A stretch of 64,000 bases of DNA from Bacteroidota bacterium (GCA_027482225.1 JAIXWD010000006.1:62001-126000); one strand, 5' to 3'; positions 10,189-20,011 are shown, counted from the stretch's first letter. The notes: generated by a model not told the origin, from the letters alone. A program made the numbers and translations.

Positions 10189-10214
10189 CTAAATACATAG
10201 AAAAGTGTATTTAG
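10189..10214 (+). terminator. Weak terminator after rodA
   Basis: A 9-bp inverted repeat, CTAAATACA and TGTATTTAG, with an 8-nt loop and a short T run. The AT-rich stem makes it a weak candidate for ending the mre operon. Confidence 0.4.
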
Positions 10215-10232
10215 TTTAAATCAGCTTTAAGC

Positions 10233-11237
10233 TTATTGTACAGGAAACACAATTTCTGTTAACCATTTTGCTGTGTCTTTTTCCATAAAGGGATCCGACA
10301 GGTACAACTCTCTTGGTGGGCCTGAAGGACGTTTTCCTTTATTTAAAATAAATGTACTCATGTTTTCGTATACTGGTTGCGTATTAGCATATGAACCATA
10401 ATAACTAACTACATAAGCATCGCAACCGATTAGTTGGCCAAATTTTATGTTTTTGTCTGTTGATGATTTATCGCCTGAAAAAGGCATGCCAACAACGAAA
10501 TTGGTTGGGCTGTACCAAATCGTAAATGGAGGTCCAGATACAACAATCTGGTTATTTTTTGCAAATGCATCGAGCTTCATCAAGCTAGCACCTATTTTTA
10601 TCCCTATTTCATTCGCGTTTACATTATCATCTGTTGTATAAATATAGTTCTGTGAAGGTATTTTTAGGAAGTTAACATCATACCCTGCAATCTTTTCTTG
10701 AATTGGTTTTTCCTCACTTATCTTTTTAATACTTGTAAGGCCTTTTTCATAATCTTCACCAATCAAATTGTCCATAAATAAACCAAACCATCTTCCGATT
10801 ATGTTATAGCCCATATCGCTATCCATGGTCCAGATTATTTTTGTTGTTTTGTTTTCTTTTGTAAAAAAGTAGGATGCACTCGATGGGTCCCAACCTTCAA
10901 CCTCTAGCTTGGTAACAATAAGTTCGTTCGGTTTACTTTCTGTAATAGTAAGTTTTCCATTACCCAATTCAGTGTTATTGCTTTTCCATAATATACAGGC
11001 ACCAACACCTGTTTTTAATTCGCTGTAAGTATAAGCTGCATTGGTATCTATTTTATACCAAGGACTCCAATCGTTAAACTTAGTTAAGTCGTTAATTAAA
11101 TTATAAGGAACATCAGGTGTATTATTTACAACAATGCTTCTTTCAATATGAACCTTACTAGGCAAAAATAATCCAACACTAATTATTAGTAGCGCTAAAA
11201 CCAATATGCTAATGCCTATTAACTTTAATATTTTCAT
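10233..11237 (-). CDS. Membrane-anchored SRPBCC and GyrI-like effector-binding domain protein
   Basis: A 334-residue protein with an N-terminal membrane helix (about 5-25), then a START/SRPBCC (polyketide-cyclase-like) domain (about 27-165, starting VHIERSIVVN) and a C-terminal GyrI-like/AraC effector-binding domain (about 180-334, with GPPFTIWY and YLSDP). This fusion recurs in Bacteroidota. Both domains bind small hydrophobic ligands in other proteins, but the ligand here is unknown. It is a single gene divergent from the transglycosylase gene. Confidence 0.75.
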   Translation of the reverse strand: MKILKLIGISILVLALLIISVGLFLPSKVHIERSIVVNNTPDVPYNLINDLTKFNDWSPWYKIDTNAAYTYSELKTGVGACILWKSNNTELGNGKLTITESKPNELIVTKLEVEGWDPSSASYFFTKENKTTKIIWTMDSDMGYNIIGRWFGLFMDNLIGEDYEKGLTSIKKISEEKPIQEKIAGYDVNFLKIPSQNYIYTTDDNVNANEIGIKIGASLMKLDAFAKNNQIVVSGPPFTIWYSPTNFVVGMPFSGDKSSTDKNIKFGQLIGCDAYVVSYYGSYANTQPVYENMSTFILNKGKRPSGPPRELYLSDPFMEKDTAKWLTEIVFPVQ

Positions 11238-11298
11238 TAAGATTTAAAATTTATTGTATGCAAAATAATGTGTTTTTATCGTTTAATTTATAATCAAT

Positions 11299-11306
11299 TA
11301 TCTTTG
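11299..11306 (+). promoter_or_regulatory. -7 element abutting the transglycosylase start codon
   Basis: TATCTTTG matches TAnnTTTG exactly and ends only four bases before the ATG at 11311. With the usual spacing from the -7 element to the start of transcription, the mRNA would begin at or next to the start codon. Confidence 0.45.
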
Positions 11307-11310
11307 CACT

Positions 11311-12303
11311 ATGTTAAATACTAAATACAGATTTTATATTTTATTAACTTTTACTTTAATTCTTTGTGGTGTATTTATACATGCCACTTTAACCGAAGAA
11401 GATAAACAGCAAAGAGAGTTTGAAACGTATTATAAAATTTATTCTTTAGCTGCACCAAATAAATTGGTGTTTGCAGGAGAAGCTGTTCCTATATTAGATT
11501 TTGATGTTCAAGAAAGGTACGATAGAGAAATTTTAACTAATGTGTATTGGCAATCTCAAACTTTATTGATGATTAAACGCGCATATAAATACTTCCCTAT
11601 GATCGAACCTATCCTAGCTCTAAATGGTATTCCTGACGATATGAAATATTTGGTTTTAGCAGAAAGTGGCTTACAAAACTTGGTTTCTCCCGCAGGTGCT
11701 TCTGGGTATTGGCAAATATTAGAAGGTACTGCAAAAAATTATGGATTGGAGATTAGTGCTGAAGTAGATGAGCGCTATCATATCGAAAAATCAACACAAG
11801 CTGCTTGCCTTTATTTTAAAGAAGCCTACAAAGTATTTAACAGTTGGTCGTTAGTGGCTGCATCATATAATATGGGTATTGATGGTGTGCGAAAACAATT
11901 GCAACAACAAGGTGTATCTAACTATTATGATTTGCTTTTAAACACTGAAACCTCGCGCTATGTATTTAGAACTTTAGCAATAAAAGAAATTATGGAACGC
12001 CCAAGTAACTATGGTTTTAATGTTATCAATAAACATAAGTATCAACATATACCAACAGTAAAAGTAAAGGTAACGCGTAGTATTGCTGATTTGACTAAAT
12101 ACAGCTTAGATAATGGCTGTAACTATAAATTAATAAAGGTGCTAAACCCTTGGCTTAAAAGTAAAAGTTTAACAGTAGCACCAGGTAAAATCTATTTTAT
12201 AGAGTTGCCCAAATATAAGATTGTAGCTACAGATTTGGTAGGTAAACTCATAAACGATACTATTGAGTTGAATAATACACACATTCCAGCTAGTATAGAT
12301 TAA
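11311..12303 (+). CDS. Lytic transglycosylase (SLT domain, MltD-like)
   Basis: Cleaves the MurNAc-GlcNAc bond of peptidoglycan in the periplasm. The 330-residue protein has an N-terminal signal or anchor helix (about 7-25) and a GH23/SLT domain with the catalytic Glu118 in LAESGLQN. The family motifs ASGYWQILEGTAKNYGLEI and VAASYNMG follow. The C-terminal 70 residues (from about SIADLTKYSLDNG) resemble a diverged LysM-type cell-wall-binding region (LNPWLKSKSLTVAPGKIYFIELP). Its stop directly abuts the stop of convergent nadD. Confidence 0.88.
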   Translation: MLNTKYRFYILLTFTLILCGVFIHATLTEEDKQQREFETYYKIYSLAAPNKLVFAGEAVPILDFDVQERYDREILTNVYWQSQTLLMIKRAYKYFPMIEPILALNGIPDDMKYLVLAESGLQNLVSPAGASGYWQILEGTAKNYGLEISAEVDERYHIEKSTQAACLYFKEAYKVFNSWSLVAASYNMGIDGVRKQLQQQGVSNYYDLLLNTETSRYVFRTLAIKEIMERPSNYGFNVINKHKYQHIPTVKVKVTRSIADLTKYSLDNGCNYKLIKVLNPWLKSKSLTVAPGKIYFIELPKYKIVATDLVGKLINDTIELNNTHIPASID

Positions 12304-12888
12304 TTACCCTTGTAGTTGGTATAACTTATGTTCCTTAATGTATTTTTCTACCTTTTCGGGAACTAAGTATTTAACAGACTTTTCTGCTTGCAACATTTCT
12401 CTAATATAGGTTGATGAAATGTTTAATAAGGGTACTTCAAAAATTTTAATTTTAGGATGATTAGCTAATAATGGATTTTCATGAAATCCTGCTCTGCGGT
12501 ATACATAAATTTCGTGGTTAGCTATAATTGTTTCATAATCTTTCCATAAATGAAACGACTGTAAATTATCTCCACCAATTATAGGAATAAATGTATCGTT
12601 AGGATGTGTTTTTTGCAGTTCGGCTAGGGTATTAACCGTGTATGATGGTCGTGTTAAATTAAATTCAAAATCACTCGCATTAAAACGTTCATCACCATTA
12701 ATAGCAAGTTTTAACATTTCAAGTCTTGTTCGCTCGTCAAGTAAAGTATCGTTCGCTTTAAACGGGTTTTGAGGAGAAACAATAAACCAGATTTTATCTA
12801 AGTGTGTAAACTGTACAAAGTAATTAGCAATTAGTAAATGACCTGTATGCACGGGATTAAACGAACCAAAAAACAAACCAATTTTCAT
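12304..12888 (-). CDS. nadD: Nicotinate-nucleotide adenylyltransferase NadD
   Basis: Adenylates nicotinic acid mononucleotide to deamido-NAD in NAD synthesis. The 194-residue protein has the nucleotidyltransferase motif GSFNPVHTGHL (8-18; His14 and His17) and the late SSTYIREML motif. It is the third gene of a leftward run yicC-gmk-nadD, five bases after gmk. Confidence 0.95.
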   Translation of the reverse strand: MKIGLFFGSFNPVHTGHLLIANYFVQFTHLDKIWFIVSPQNPFKANDTLLDERTRLEMLKLAINGDERFNASDFEFNLTRPSYTVNTLAELQKTHPNDTFIPIIGGDNLQSFHLWKDYETIIANHEIYVYRRAGFHENPLLANHPKIKIFEVPLLNISSTYIREMLQAEKSVKYLVPEKVEKYIKEHKLYQLQG

Positions 12889-12893
12889 AAAAT

Positions 12894-13496
12894 TTATTTT
12901 TTTAAAAAATCGTTGATTAAATTCTCAGCAACTACTAAAGTCTCTTCAAGACTTTCATTTAATAACACGAATTCAAACTTATCTTCGTACTGTAATTCCT
13001 GTACGGCTTTGTTTACTCGTATCCTTAATGTTTCTTCTGTTTCTGTTGATCGGTAACGTAATCGTTGTTCCAAAACCTCTACACTAGGTGGTTTTACAAA
13101 TACAGCAAGTGCTTTATCTCCAAAATACTTTTTTATATTTAATCCACCCTCAACATCCACATCAAAAATTACGGATTTACCCAATGCCCAAATTCTTTCA
13201 ACTTCTGATTTTAATGTGCCATAAAAATTACCCCCATACACCTCTTCGTATTCTAAAAATGCTTCATTAGCAATACTGCTTTTAAACTCTTCGTGAGTTA
13301 GGAAGTAATAATCTTTTCCATGTTCCTCGTTTGCACGTTTTTTACGTGTACAAGCACTTACAGAAAATACAATTCTCGAATCAATTGATAATAGGTGTTT
13401 AACAATAGTAGTTTTACCCGAACCAGAGGGTGCACAAAAAATTACTACCTTATTAAGTTTAGGGTCAAATGTTAGATTTGGATTTTCGCTATTCAT
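12894..13496 (-). CDS. gmk: Guanylate kinase
   Basis: Phosphorylates GMP to GDP. The 200-residue protein has the P-loop APSGSGKTT (22-30), the GMP-binding SACTRKKRANEEHGKDYYFL region (about 49-68) with EYEEVYGGNFYGT, and DVDVEGG. Length is typical. It sits nine bases after the yicC-family gene and five bases before nadD. Confidence 0.96.
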   Translation of the reverse strand: MNSENPNLTFDPKLNKVVIFCAPSGSGKTTIVKHLLSIDSRIVFSVSACTRKKRANEEHGKDYYFLTHEEFKSSIANEAFLEYEEVYGGNFYGTLKSEVERIWALGKSVIFDVDVEGGLNIKKYFGDKALAVFVKPPSVEVLEQRLRYRSTETEETLRIRVNKAVQELQYEDKFEFVLLNESLEETLVVAENLINDFLKK

Positions 13497-13505
13497 CCTT
13501 TAACG

Positions 13506-14375
13506 CTAAACTATATTGTTAATTTGCTCTTTAATTTTTTCTAGCTCATCTTTCATTTCAACTACACGCTGCTGTATTTTAAAATGATTAGCCTTACTGC
13601 CTATGGTATTAATTTCTCTTCCCATTTCTTGAGCTATAAAACCAAGTTTTTTCCCAGCTGATTTAGTCTTCATAGTTTCAAGGAAATAGCTGCAATGTTG
13701 AATTAATCTTGTTTTTTCTTCACTAATATCTAACTTCTCTATATAATAAATCAACTCTTGTTCAAGCCTATTTTTGTCTAAGTTATCTACTTTTAGTTGA
13801 CTTAGTTCAGAATCTATTCTACCACGTATCGTTTGCATACGCTCTGGTTCTAAAGTTTCAATTTCTTTAACCAAATGCATTATAGCTTGTGTCATTCTTA
13901 TTATTTCGTTGGCTAACATTTCTCCTTCTTTCTGTCTGAATTTTTCAAACTCGGTAAAAGCTAAATTAACCACATGTAATAATGTTTTTACATCTTCCTC
14001 ATTATTTTCATCTTCTATTGGTTGAAATAAATTAGGCATTTGTAATAGGGAAGAGGCCAACATTTGAGGGTTTAAACCTGATGCGTTGCAAACTTGTGTA
14101 AGTTCTTTAATATAAAATGCAGCTACATCCTTGTTAACAGGCATAACCTTATCTTCTGCACGCTTAAATTGTACATTAATATTTACTTGGCAACTACCTC
14201 GTTCAATCAGTTTAGTTAGTTCCTTACGAACTTCATGGTCTTTGCTTTGCCACACTTTGGGCATACGCAGGTTTATCTCTAAAAATTTATTATTTAATGA
14301 TTTAAATTCGGCTTTAATGGAGAAACGATCAGTGTCTACCTCAGCCTGACCATAACCGGTCATTGATCTTAGCAT
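13506..14375 (-). CDS. YicC/YloC-family endoribonuclease
   Basis: A 289-residue protein beginning MLRSMTGYGQA, the signature N-terminus of the YicC/YloC family, and containing the C-terminal DUF1732 region (GKKLGFIAQEMGREINTIGSKA), which is strongly conserved. YicC in E. coli and YloC in Bacillus act as endoribonucleases in RNA turnover. The pairing with gmk is common in bacteria. First gene of the yicC-gmk-nadD operon. Confidence 0.93.
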   Translation of the reverse strand: MLRSMTGYGQAEVDTDRFSIKAEFKSLNNKFLEINLRMPKVWQSKDHEVRKELTKLIERGSCQVNINVQFKRAEDKVMPVNKDVAAFYIKELTQVCNASGLNPQMLASSLLQMPNLFQPIEDENNEEDVKTLLHVVNLAFTEFEKFRQKEGEMLANEIIRMTQAIMHLVKEIETLEPERMQTIRGRIDSELSQLKVDNLDKNRLEQELIYYIEKLDISEEKTRLIQHCSYFLETMKTKSAGKKLGFIAQEMGREINTIGSKANHFKIQQRVVEMKDELEKIKEQINNIV

Positions 14376-14507
14376 AGTGTTTAACTTTGGGCAAAGTTAA
14401 GCTAAACACTTCAAATGACAAACAATGATGTTTGTTCAATACGTTTTAAGTGTGTATTGATTTTAATAATAAAAAGTATATTATGAATGGATACATTGAT
14501 TATAAAA

Positions 14508-14536
14508 AAAGAGCCACAAATTATTTGTAGCTCTTT
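14508..14536 (-). terminator. Terminator downstream of dnaA
   Basis: Read leftward, AAAGAGCTACAAAT and ATTTGTGGCTCTTT pair with one mismatch, followed by a run of T residues. It lies 25 bases beyond the dnaA stop. Confidence 0.7.
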
Positions 14537-14560
14537 AGTTTTTTAGGAAGATATTTTAAA

Positions 14561-15997
14561 TTAAACCAAGTTAATTTTAATTCGCTTACCAATTTCTTCA
14601 ATATCAGATTTAAACTTCTTGTCTGTCTCAATTAAGTCGTTAACAGTTTGGCAAGCATGGATAACAGTAGAGTGATCACGGCCCCCAAAATGCATACCTA
14701 TTGTTTTTAATGAAGCTTTTGTTAAATCTTTTGCATAATACATAGAGATTTGTCTTGCTTGAACAATCTCACGTTTACGGGTTTTTGATTTTACTAAATC
14801 AACTGGTATGGTAAAGTAATCACAAACCAATTTCTGTATAAATTCTATTGAAATTTCGCGTGATGAATTTTTAACGAAATTTTTCAATATCTGTTTAGCC
14901 AATTCAAGTGTAACTTCTTTACGATTTAACGAAGCTTGTGCTAAAAGTGAAACCAATGCGCCACGTAACTCACGAATATTATTATTAATATTATGAGCTA
15001 CATATTCAACCACATCACGACTTAAAGTAATACCATCATTGTACATCATGGTTTCTAATATACTCAAGCGTGTCTCAAAATCTGGTTGTTGTAAATCGCA
15101 TGATAATCCCCACTTGAAACGAGATAACAAACGCTCGTCCATGCCTTTTAAATCTTTAGGTGCACGATCGCTGGTTAATATTATTTGTTTACCTTGTTGG
15201 TGTAGGTGGTTAAATATTGTAAAGAAGATTTCTTGTGTTTTTTGTTTGTTCTCCAAAAACTGCACATCATCCACTATTAATACATCAACGTTTTGGTAAA
15301 AGTTTAAAAAGTCTTGACTGCTATTATTGCGAACCGACTCAACATATTGGTTAGTAAATTTTTCCACTGGTACATACAAAACAACTTTAATCTTACTGTT
15401 TTGTTTAATCATATTACCTATGGCTTGCACCAAATGCGTTTTACCTAATCCTGTTTCGCTAAAAATCATTAACGGGTTAAAAGATGTGCCGCCTGGCTTA
15501 TTAGCAACTGCAAAACCAGCTGAACGTGCCAAACGATTGCAATCTCCTTCAATAAAGGTATCGAAGTTTAATGATGGATTTAGGTTGCTATCTATATTAA
15601 CCTTTTTTAAACCAGGAATAATAAACGGGTTTTTGATATTGCTGCTTAAGTTAAGCGGCATACCAATATTTTGAGTATCTGACTTATGATTATTACTACC
15701 AGGTAAATTAACCACGTATGGATTAGCATTATTGCTGCTATTTTCAACAATAATATTATATTCTAATCTAGAGCCTGGACCAAGTTCTTGTTTCAGGGTT
15801 TTCTTCAGTAAAGTTACATAGTGTTCTTCTAACCATTCGTAAAAAAACTGACTAGGAACTTGTATTGTTAAAATCTTATTATCTAGCTTAACCGGTTTAA
15901 TTGGGTCAAACCAAGTTTTAAAACTTTGGGGTGATACATTGTCTTGAATCAATTTCAAACAGTTATTCCAAACGCTATCGGCAGTTTTATCAATCAT
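14561..15997 (-). CDS. dnaA: Chromosomal replication initiator DnaA
   Basis: DnaA binds origin DnaA boxes as ATP-bound oligomers and melts the origin. The 478-residue protein has domain I (about 1-85), a linker, an AAA+ domain with Walker A SETGLGKT (179-187 region; Lys186), Walker B VLIVDDVQFL and SRFKWG sensor regions. The C-terminal DNA-binding signature GGRDHSTVIHA is present. The first Walker A glycine is Ser here. No dnaN or other origin genes flank it, so it does not mark an origin by itself. Confidence 0.96.
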   Translation of the reverse strand: MIDKTADSVWNNCLKLIQDNVSPQSFKTWFDPIKPVKLDNKILTIQVPSQFFYEWLEEHYVTLLKKTLKQELGPGSRLEYNIIVENSSNNANPYVVNLPGSNNHKSDTQNIGMPLNLSSNIKNPFIIPGLKKVNIDSNLNPSLNFDTFIEGDCNRLARSAGFAVANKPGGTSFNPLMIFSETGLGKTHLVQAIGNMIKQNSKIKVVLYVPVEKFTNQYVESVRNNSSQDFLNFYQNVDVLIVDDVQFLENKQKTQEIFFTIFNHLHQQGKQIILTSDRAPKDLKGMDERLLSRFKWGLSCDLQQPDFETRLSILETMMYNDGITLSRDVVEYVAHNINNNIRELRGALVSLLAQASLNRKEVTLELAKQILKNFVKNSSREISIEFIQKLVCDYFTIPVDLVKSKTRKREIVQARQISMYYAKDLTKASLKTIGMHFGGRDHSTVIHACQTVNDLIETDKKFKSDIEEIGKRIKINLV

Positions 15998-16225
15998 AAT
16001 TAATACTCTTTTCGTTGGTGAAATTGGAGTATTTATTGTTAATAAAAAAATTTTTTTTACGAGAGATTTTGTTTGGAAAACTCAATAAGCTTGTAAGTGA
16101 TTGTATTTGTTGTTTTTTGCTAATTGGATATTAAAAAAAATGCGACATTTTGAATGAAAAATTTTGTTTATAACCACCCCTTTTGTGTTTAAAACTAAAC
16201 TTGTATATACAATTATCAACGCACT

Positions 16226-17173
16226 TTAAGTTTCTTGGTGGTTAATATACATGTTTGCGCCTATACTTGTGTTTACTATACTTTTAGTACTATCAAAGTA
16301 AAAGTCTACTTTGCCTAGTTGTAATCCAGCCCACCCTACTTGGTTGATAATTACGTCTTTATTCAATTGGTTTTTTATAACAATTGGTTTTTGCAAAAAG
16401 GTATGTGTGTGTCCACCCACTATAATATCAATATAGGCTGATTTTTCAGCCAATTTTTTATCGCTTAACTTATCGTTTTGGTATTCAAACCCTAAGTGAG
16501 ATAGGCAAATAACCAAATCACATCCTTTTTGTGTTTTTAGTTCTTGCGCAAGTTTATCTGCTATATCAACTGGATTATGGTATATAATATCGCCATACAA
16601 CTCTTTAGGCACCAGTCCTTCAAGTTCAATGCCCACACCTATAACCCCTATTTTAACTCCCCCTTTTTTAAATATGCGATAAGGCTTCACTTTGTCTGCC
16701 AATAATGTTTTACTAAAATCGTAGTTGCAATTTAATAGTTCAAATTTAGCATGCTGCAATTGGTTAATAATACCCTCAATACCATTATCAAAGTCATGGT
16801 TACCTAGTGTTGCGGCATCATAGCCCATTTCACTCATTAACTTATATTCCAATTCACCTTCAAAAAAGTTAAAATATGGTGTGCCCTGAAAAATATCTCC
16901 TGCATCTAATAGTATTACATGCTCTTCTTCTGCTCTAATTTTTTTAATTAATGCAGCACGTGTTGCTGCTCCGCCCATTCCTGCATATTTCCCGCCATCT
17001 TTAGGGAATGCGTCAATTCGGCTATGCCAATCGTTAGTATGTAAAAGTGTAACCTTAATTAATTCAGGTTTTGCTAAAGCGCTTAAAGGAAATTCGCTAA
17101 GCATGGCAAGTGCACCTAATTTAGCACCAGTTTTTATAAAGCCTCTTCTATTAATTTTGTTTAATGCGTCCAT
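16226..17173 (-). CDS. 5'-nucleotidase/UshA-type metallophosphatase catalytic domain with Tat signal
   Basis: Hydrolyses nucleotides or similar phosphoesters outside the cytoplasm; exact substrate unknown. The 315-residue protein begins with a twin-arginine type signal (NRRGFIKTG, about 8-16, then a hydrophobic stretch to about 35). The calcineurin-like metallophosphatase motifs follow: HTNDWHSR, DAGDIFQG, GNHDFDNG, CLSHLG and GGHTH. It lacks the UshA C-terminal substrate-binding domain, which is encoded by the gene just upstream. The two genes overlap by 23 bases, and the N-terminal RRGF motif lies within about 20 codons of the overlap. Confidence 0.88.
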   Translation of the reverse strand: MDALNKINRRGFIKTGAKLGALAMLSEFPLSALAKPELIKVTLLHTNDWHSRIDAFPKDGGKYAGMGGAATRAALIKKIRAEEEHVILLDAGDIFQGTPYFNFFEGELEYKLMSEMGYDAATLGNHDFDNGIEGIINQLQHAKFELLNCNYDFSKTLLADKVKPYRIFKKGGVKIGVIGVGIELEGLVPKELYGDIIYHNPVDIADKLAQELKTQKGCDLVICLSHLGFEYQNDKLSDKKLAEKSAYIDIIVGGHTHTFLQKPIVIKNQLNKDVIINQVGWAGLQLGKVDFYFDSTKSIVNTSIGANMYINHQET

Positions 17174-17876
17174 TGTTATCGGCTTTAATGGTTTGTTTAT
17201 TTTTTACATAATCAATAATTGCATCCCTTAACTTATAGTTACTACTGTTGCGTTTGCCTTTGGCAAACATGGTTGCGCCATCACCACCATTTGCTACATA
17301 ATCTGTCGTAGCTATAAAATAAGTCTTCGATTCGTTAAAGGGTTCTCCTTTTATTTTTACGTTGGTGGCTTCACCGTTTGCTAACGTCAATTCTATTCCG
17401 CTAACTGGTGCGCCCTTCCATTTTGCTATCCAAGCAAATAATTCTTTGCAGGCATAACCGTCTAATTCAACCACTTCAATCATGTTATCAAACGGCATCA
17501 ACTCATAAATTTTACCAATTGTAATTGGGCCTTGTTGTATATTAGGTATGCGCACACCGCCTGAGTTTAATACACTAAAATCTGCTTTTGCATTATTGTT
17601 TTGTGCATACAATAAACAAGCATCAGCAACAAGGTTACCAAGTGTGCCATCAGGAAGTTCTTTTGTTAATGTATTTTCAGCTTCACCAATTACCTCATTC
17701 ATTTGTGCATCCAATTTTTGTTTGTAAGGTGCAATCATTTTGGCAATGGCACTATCATATAATTGTAAGCTATCAGCAATAACTCGTATGTTGTTATCTG
17801 TGTGTTTGGCAAGTTGATAAGGACCGCTGCATGCGCCAATTAACAATATGCCTATAGCAAACAATATTTCTTTCAT
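17151..17876 (-). CDS. 5'-nucleotidase C-terminal (substrate-binding) domain lipoprotein
   Basis: A 241-residue lipoprotein (lipobox ending at Cys16, LLIGACSG) that matches the C-terminal domain of UshA-type 5'-nucleotidases: LGNLVADACLLYA, LNSGGVR, and TTDYVANGGDGATMF. That domain normally follows the metallophosphatase domain in one chain. Here it is a separate protein encoded before the catalytic half. The pair probably forms one functional enzyme in the periplasm, but this is inference. It is nine bases downstream of the mutase gene in the same direction. Confidence 0.87.
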   Translation of the reverse strand: MKEILFAIGILLIGACSGPYQLAKHTDNNIRVIADSLQLYDSAIAKMIAPYKQKLDAQMNEVIGEAENTLTKELPDGTLGNLVADACLLYAQNNNAKADFSVLNSGGVRIPNIQQGPITIGKIYELMPFDNMIEVVELDGYACKELFAWIAKWKGAPVSGIELTLANGEATNVKIKGEPFNESKTYFIATTDYVANGGDGATMFAKGKRNSSNYKLRDAIIDYVKNKQTIKADNNGRIKQN

Positions 17877-17885
17877 ATTATGTTA

Positions 17886-19436
17886 TTACGCCCTGTATTC
17901 ACCAAAAGTTTTTCGTAATACATCTGCTACTTCTCCTAATGTTGCATATGCTTCAACCGACTCAATAATAGTAGGCATTAAATTGCTGCCATCGTTCGCG
18001 TTTTGCTCTAACTTTGCTAACAATTGTTGAACATTCTTTTCGTTACGTTCGGCTTTAACCTGTGCAATTTTTTCGGTTTGAATTTTTCTAATACTATCAT
18101 CCACCCTAAATAAAGGGGGAGTCACTTCTTCTTCAGCCGTAAATTTATTTACACCAACTATTACCTTTTGGTTGTTTTCAATTTCTTTTTGGTATCGATA
18201 ACTGGCATCAGCAATTTCTTTTTGCATGAAGCCTTCTTCAATTGCGCTTACGGCACCACCCATAGCATCAATTTTTTCGATGTATTTCCATGCTTCCGAT
18301 TCAATTTGGTTGGTTAATTCTTCTACAAAAAAACTCCCTCCCATTGGGTCAACGGTATCAACCACACCACTTTCGTATGCTATTATTTGCTGGGTACGTA
18401 ACGCTATTCGGGCAGCATTTTCTGTAGGTAAACTTAAGGCCTCATCAAAACCATTGGTATGTAAACTTTGTGTACCACCCATAACAGCAGCCAATGCTTG
18501 CAAAGTTACTCGAACTATGTTGGTATCTGATTGCTGCGCTTGTAGAGTACTTCCACCTGTTTGTGTATGGAATCTCAACATTTGTGCCTTAGGATTTGTA
18601 GCGCCTAGTTCTTTTGCCATTTTAGCCCACATCCTTCTTGCAGCACGAAACTTAGCAATCTCTTCAAAAAAGTTATTATGTGCATTAAAGAAAAACGATA
18701 AACGTTGTCCAAACACATTAATATCTAAACCTTTTTCGATAGCTGCTTTTGCGTATGCTTTTGCATTACTTAGTGTAAATGCAATTTCTTGAACAGCTGT
18801 ACTTCCTGCTTCTCTTATGTGGTAACCACTTATAGAAATGGTATTCCATTTTGGAACTTCTTTACTGCAATACTCAAAAATATCAGTAATAATACGCATG
18901 CTCGGTTTTGGCGGATAAATGTAAGTACCACGAGCAGCATATTCTTTTAAAATATCATTTTGTATTGTACCAGATATTTTTTGAATATCAGCACCTTGTT
19001 TTTTAGCTAATGCAATATACATAGCCAAAAGGGTAGATGCAGTTGCATTAATGGTCATCGATGTTGTAATTTTTTCCAACTCAATGCCATCAAATAAAAT
19101 TTCTATATCGCGCAAAGTATCAATTGCTACACCTACTTTGCCTACCTCTCCTTCACTCATTGCATGTGTACTATCGTATCCGATTTGGGTTGGTAGATCA
19201 AACGCCACACTTAAACCCATTGTTCCGTTTGCCAATAAATACTTGTAGCGTTTGTTACTTTCTTCGGCAGTACTAAATCCTGCATATTGACGCATGGTCC
19301 AATGGCGGCCACGATACATATCTGACTGAATACCGCGTGTAAATGGGAATTGTCCCGATAACTCTTCCATTGGAATTGGCGTGTTGTATAAAGAATTGAT
19401 TTCAATTCCTGAATCTGTAATTCTTTTGTCGCTCAT
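17886..19436 (-). CDS. Acyl-CoA mutase large (catalytic) subunit, methylmalonyl-CoA mutase family
   Basis: Adenosylcobalamin-dependent isomerisation of an acyl-CoA, most likely (R)-methylmalonyl-CoA and succinyl-CoA. The 516-residue protein covers only the TIM-barrel substrate domain ([44 protein letters not shown]) and ends before the B12-binding domain. The cobalamin-binding small subunit would have to be a separate gene, not seen in this window. This layout matches the split alpha subunits of archaeal and many bacterial mutases. The 5'-nucleotidase halves follow in the same direction without obvious functional link. Confidence 0.9.
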   Translation of the reverse strand: MSDKRITDSGIEINSLYNTPIPMEELSGQFPFTRGIQSDMYRGRHWTMRQYAGFSTAEESNKRYKYLLANGTMGLSVAFDLPTQIGYDSTHAMSEGEVGKVGVAIDTLRDIEILFDGIELEKITTSMTINATASTLLAMYIALAKKQGADIQKISGTIQNDILKEYAARGTYIYPPKPSMRIITDIFEYCSKEVPKWNTISISGYHIREAGSTAVQEIAFTLSNAKAYAKAAIEKGLDINVFGQRLSFFFNAHNNFFEEIAKFRAARRMWAKMAKELGATNPKAQMLRFHTQTGGSTLQAQQSDTNIVRVTLQALAAVMGGTQSLHTNGFDEALSLPTENAARIALRTQQIIAYESGVVDTVDPMGGSFFVEELTNQIESEAWKYIEKIDAMGGAVSAIEEGFMQKEIADASYRYQKEIENNQKVIVGVNKFTAEEEVTPPLFRVDDSIRKIQTEKIAQVKAERNEKNVQQLLAKLEQNANDGSNLMPTIIESVEAYATLGEVADVLRKTFGEYRA

Positions 19437-19465
19437 GTTTAAAGTATGAAGGTATAAAACCGTAA

Positions 19466-20011
19466 TTAATCAAATAATAAATGAAACTCTTTACGTATAA
19501 ATTCTAATGCCAAGTTTGTAGGAATACTTTCCTTTTGCATCATGTTTTCAAAAATAGCCTTACTTAAATCTAGCCCAACAGAATTCGGGCCTAAACTACT
19601 ATAAGAAGTATTAATAATATTTATCATCTCTTCTTTGGCAATACGAACCATTTGCCATGATTGTGACGAGACATATACTTGTTGAGATACGTTGTGGTTA
19701 AACTCATTGTTAATGTCTTGAATCAACGCAATTTTTAATTGGGTGGCACTAATGCCTGGATGGCTTACCCTAAAGATGAGGTTGTTCGGGCTCATGCGTT
19801 CCATTAAAATAACAATGCGTTCATATGCTTGTAGTTTTAATGGGGTAATTAACTTATTGGTTTCTACCTTTAATTCGATATGCCTGCGTTGATATTCATT
19901 ATCAAAGAAGTTTTTCAGAATGTATTGCACAATACCAAAAACAACACCAGCTGGAATGATGTATTTTAATACTTCAAGTATTGATAATATATAATCTGTT
20001 GATTTTTCCAT
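19466..20011 (-). CDS. Small membrane-anchored protein of unknown function
   Basis: About 181 residues from the ATG at 20011 ([10 protein letters not shown]); an upstream in-frame ATG at 20044 would add an unlikely 11-residue extension. One membrane helix (about 12-32) is followed by a soluble alpha-helical domain with [10 protein letters not shown] and [16 protein letters not shown] do not recognise a named family with confidence. It lies between the mutase gene and ftsK, transcribed leftward, with about 30 bases to the mutase start. Confidence 0.7.
   Translation of the reverse strand: MEKSTDYILSILEVLKYIIPAGVVFGIVQYILKNFFDNEYQRRHIELKVETNKLITPLKLQAYERIVILMERMSPNNLIFRVSHPGISATQLKIALIQDINNEFNHNVSQQVYVSSQSWQMVRIAKEEMINIINTSYSSLGPNSVGLDLSKAIFENMMQKESIPTNLALEFIRKEFHLLFD

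Noticed and set aside
15998-16225. AT-rich region beside dnaA as a replication origin
   Set aside because: No cluster of DnaA boxes was found (best partial match TTATCAACG has two mismatches), and dnaN or other origin genes are absent.
18226-18792. 188-codon plus-strand frame inside the mutase gene
   Set aside because: A long antisense shadow of a conserved coding region, with no recognisable domain.
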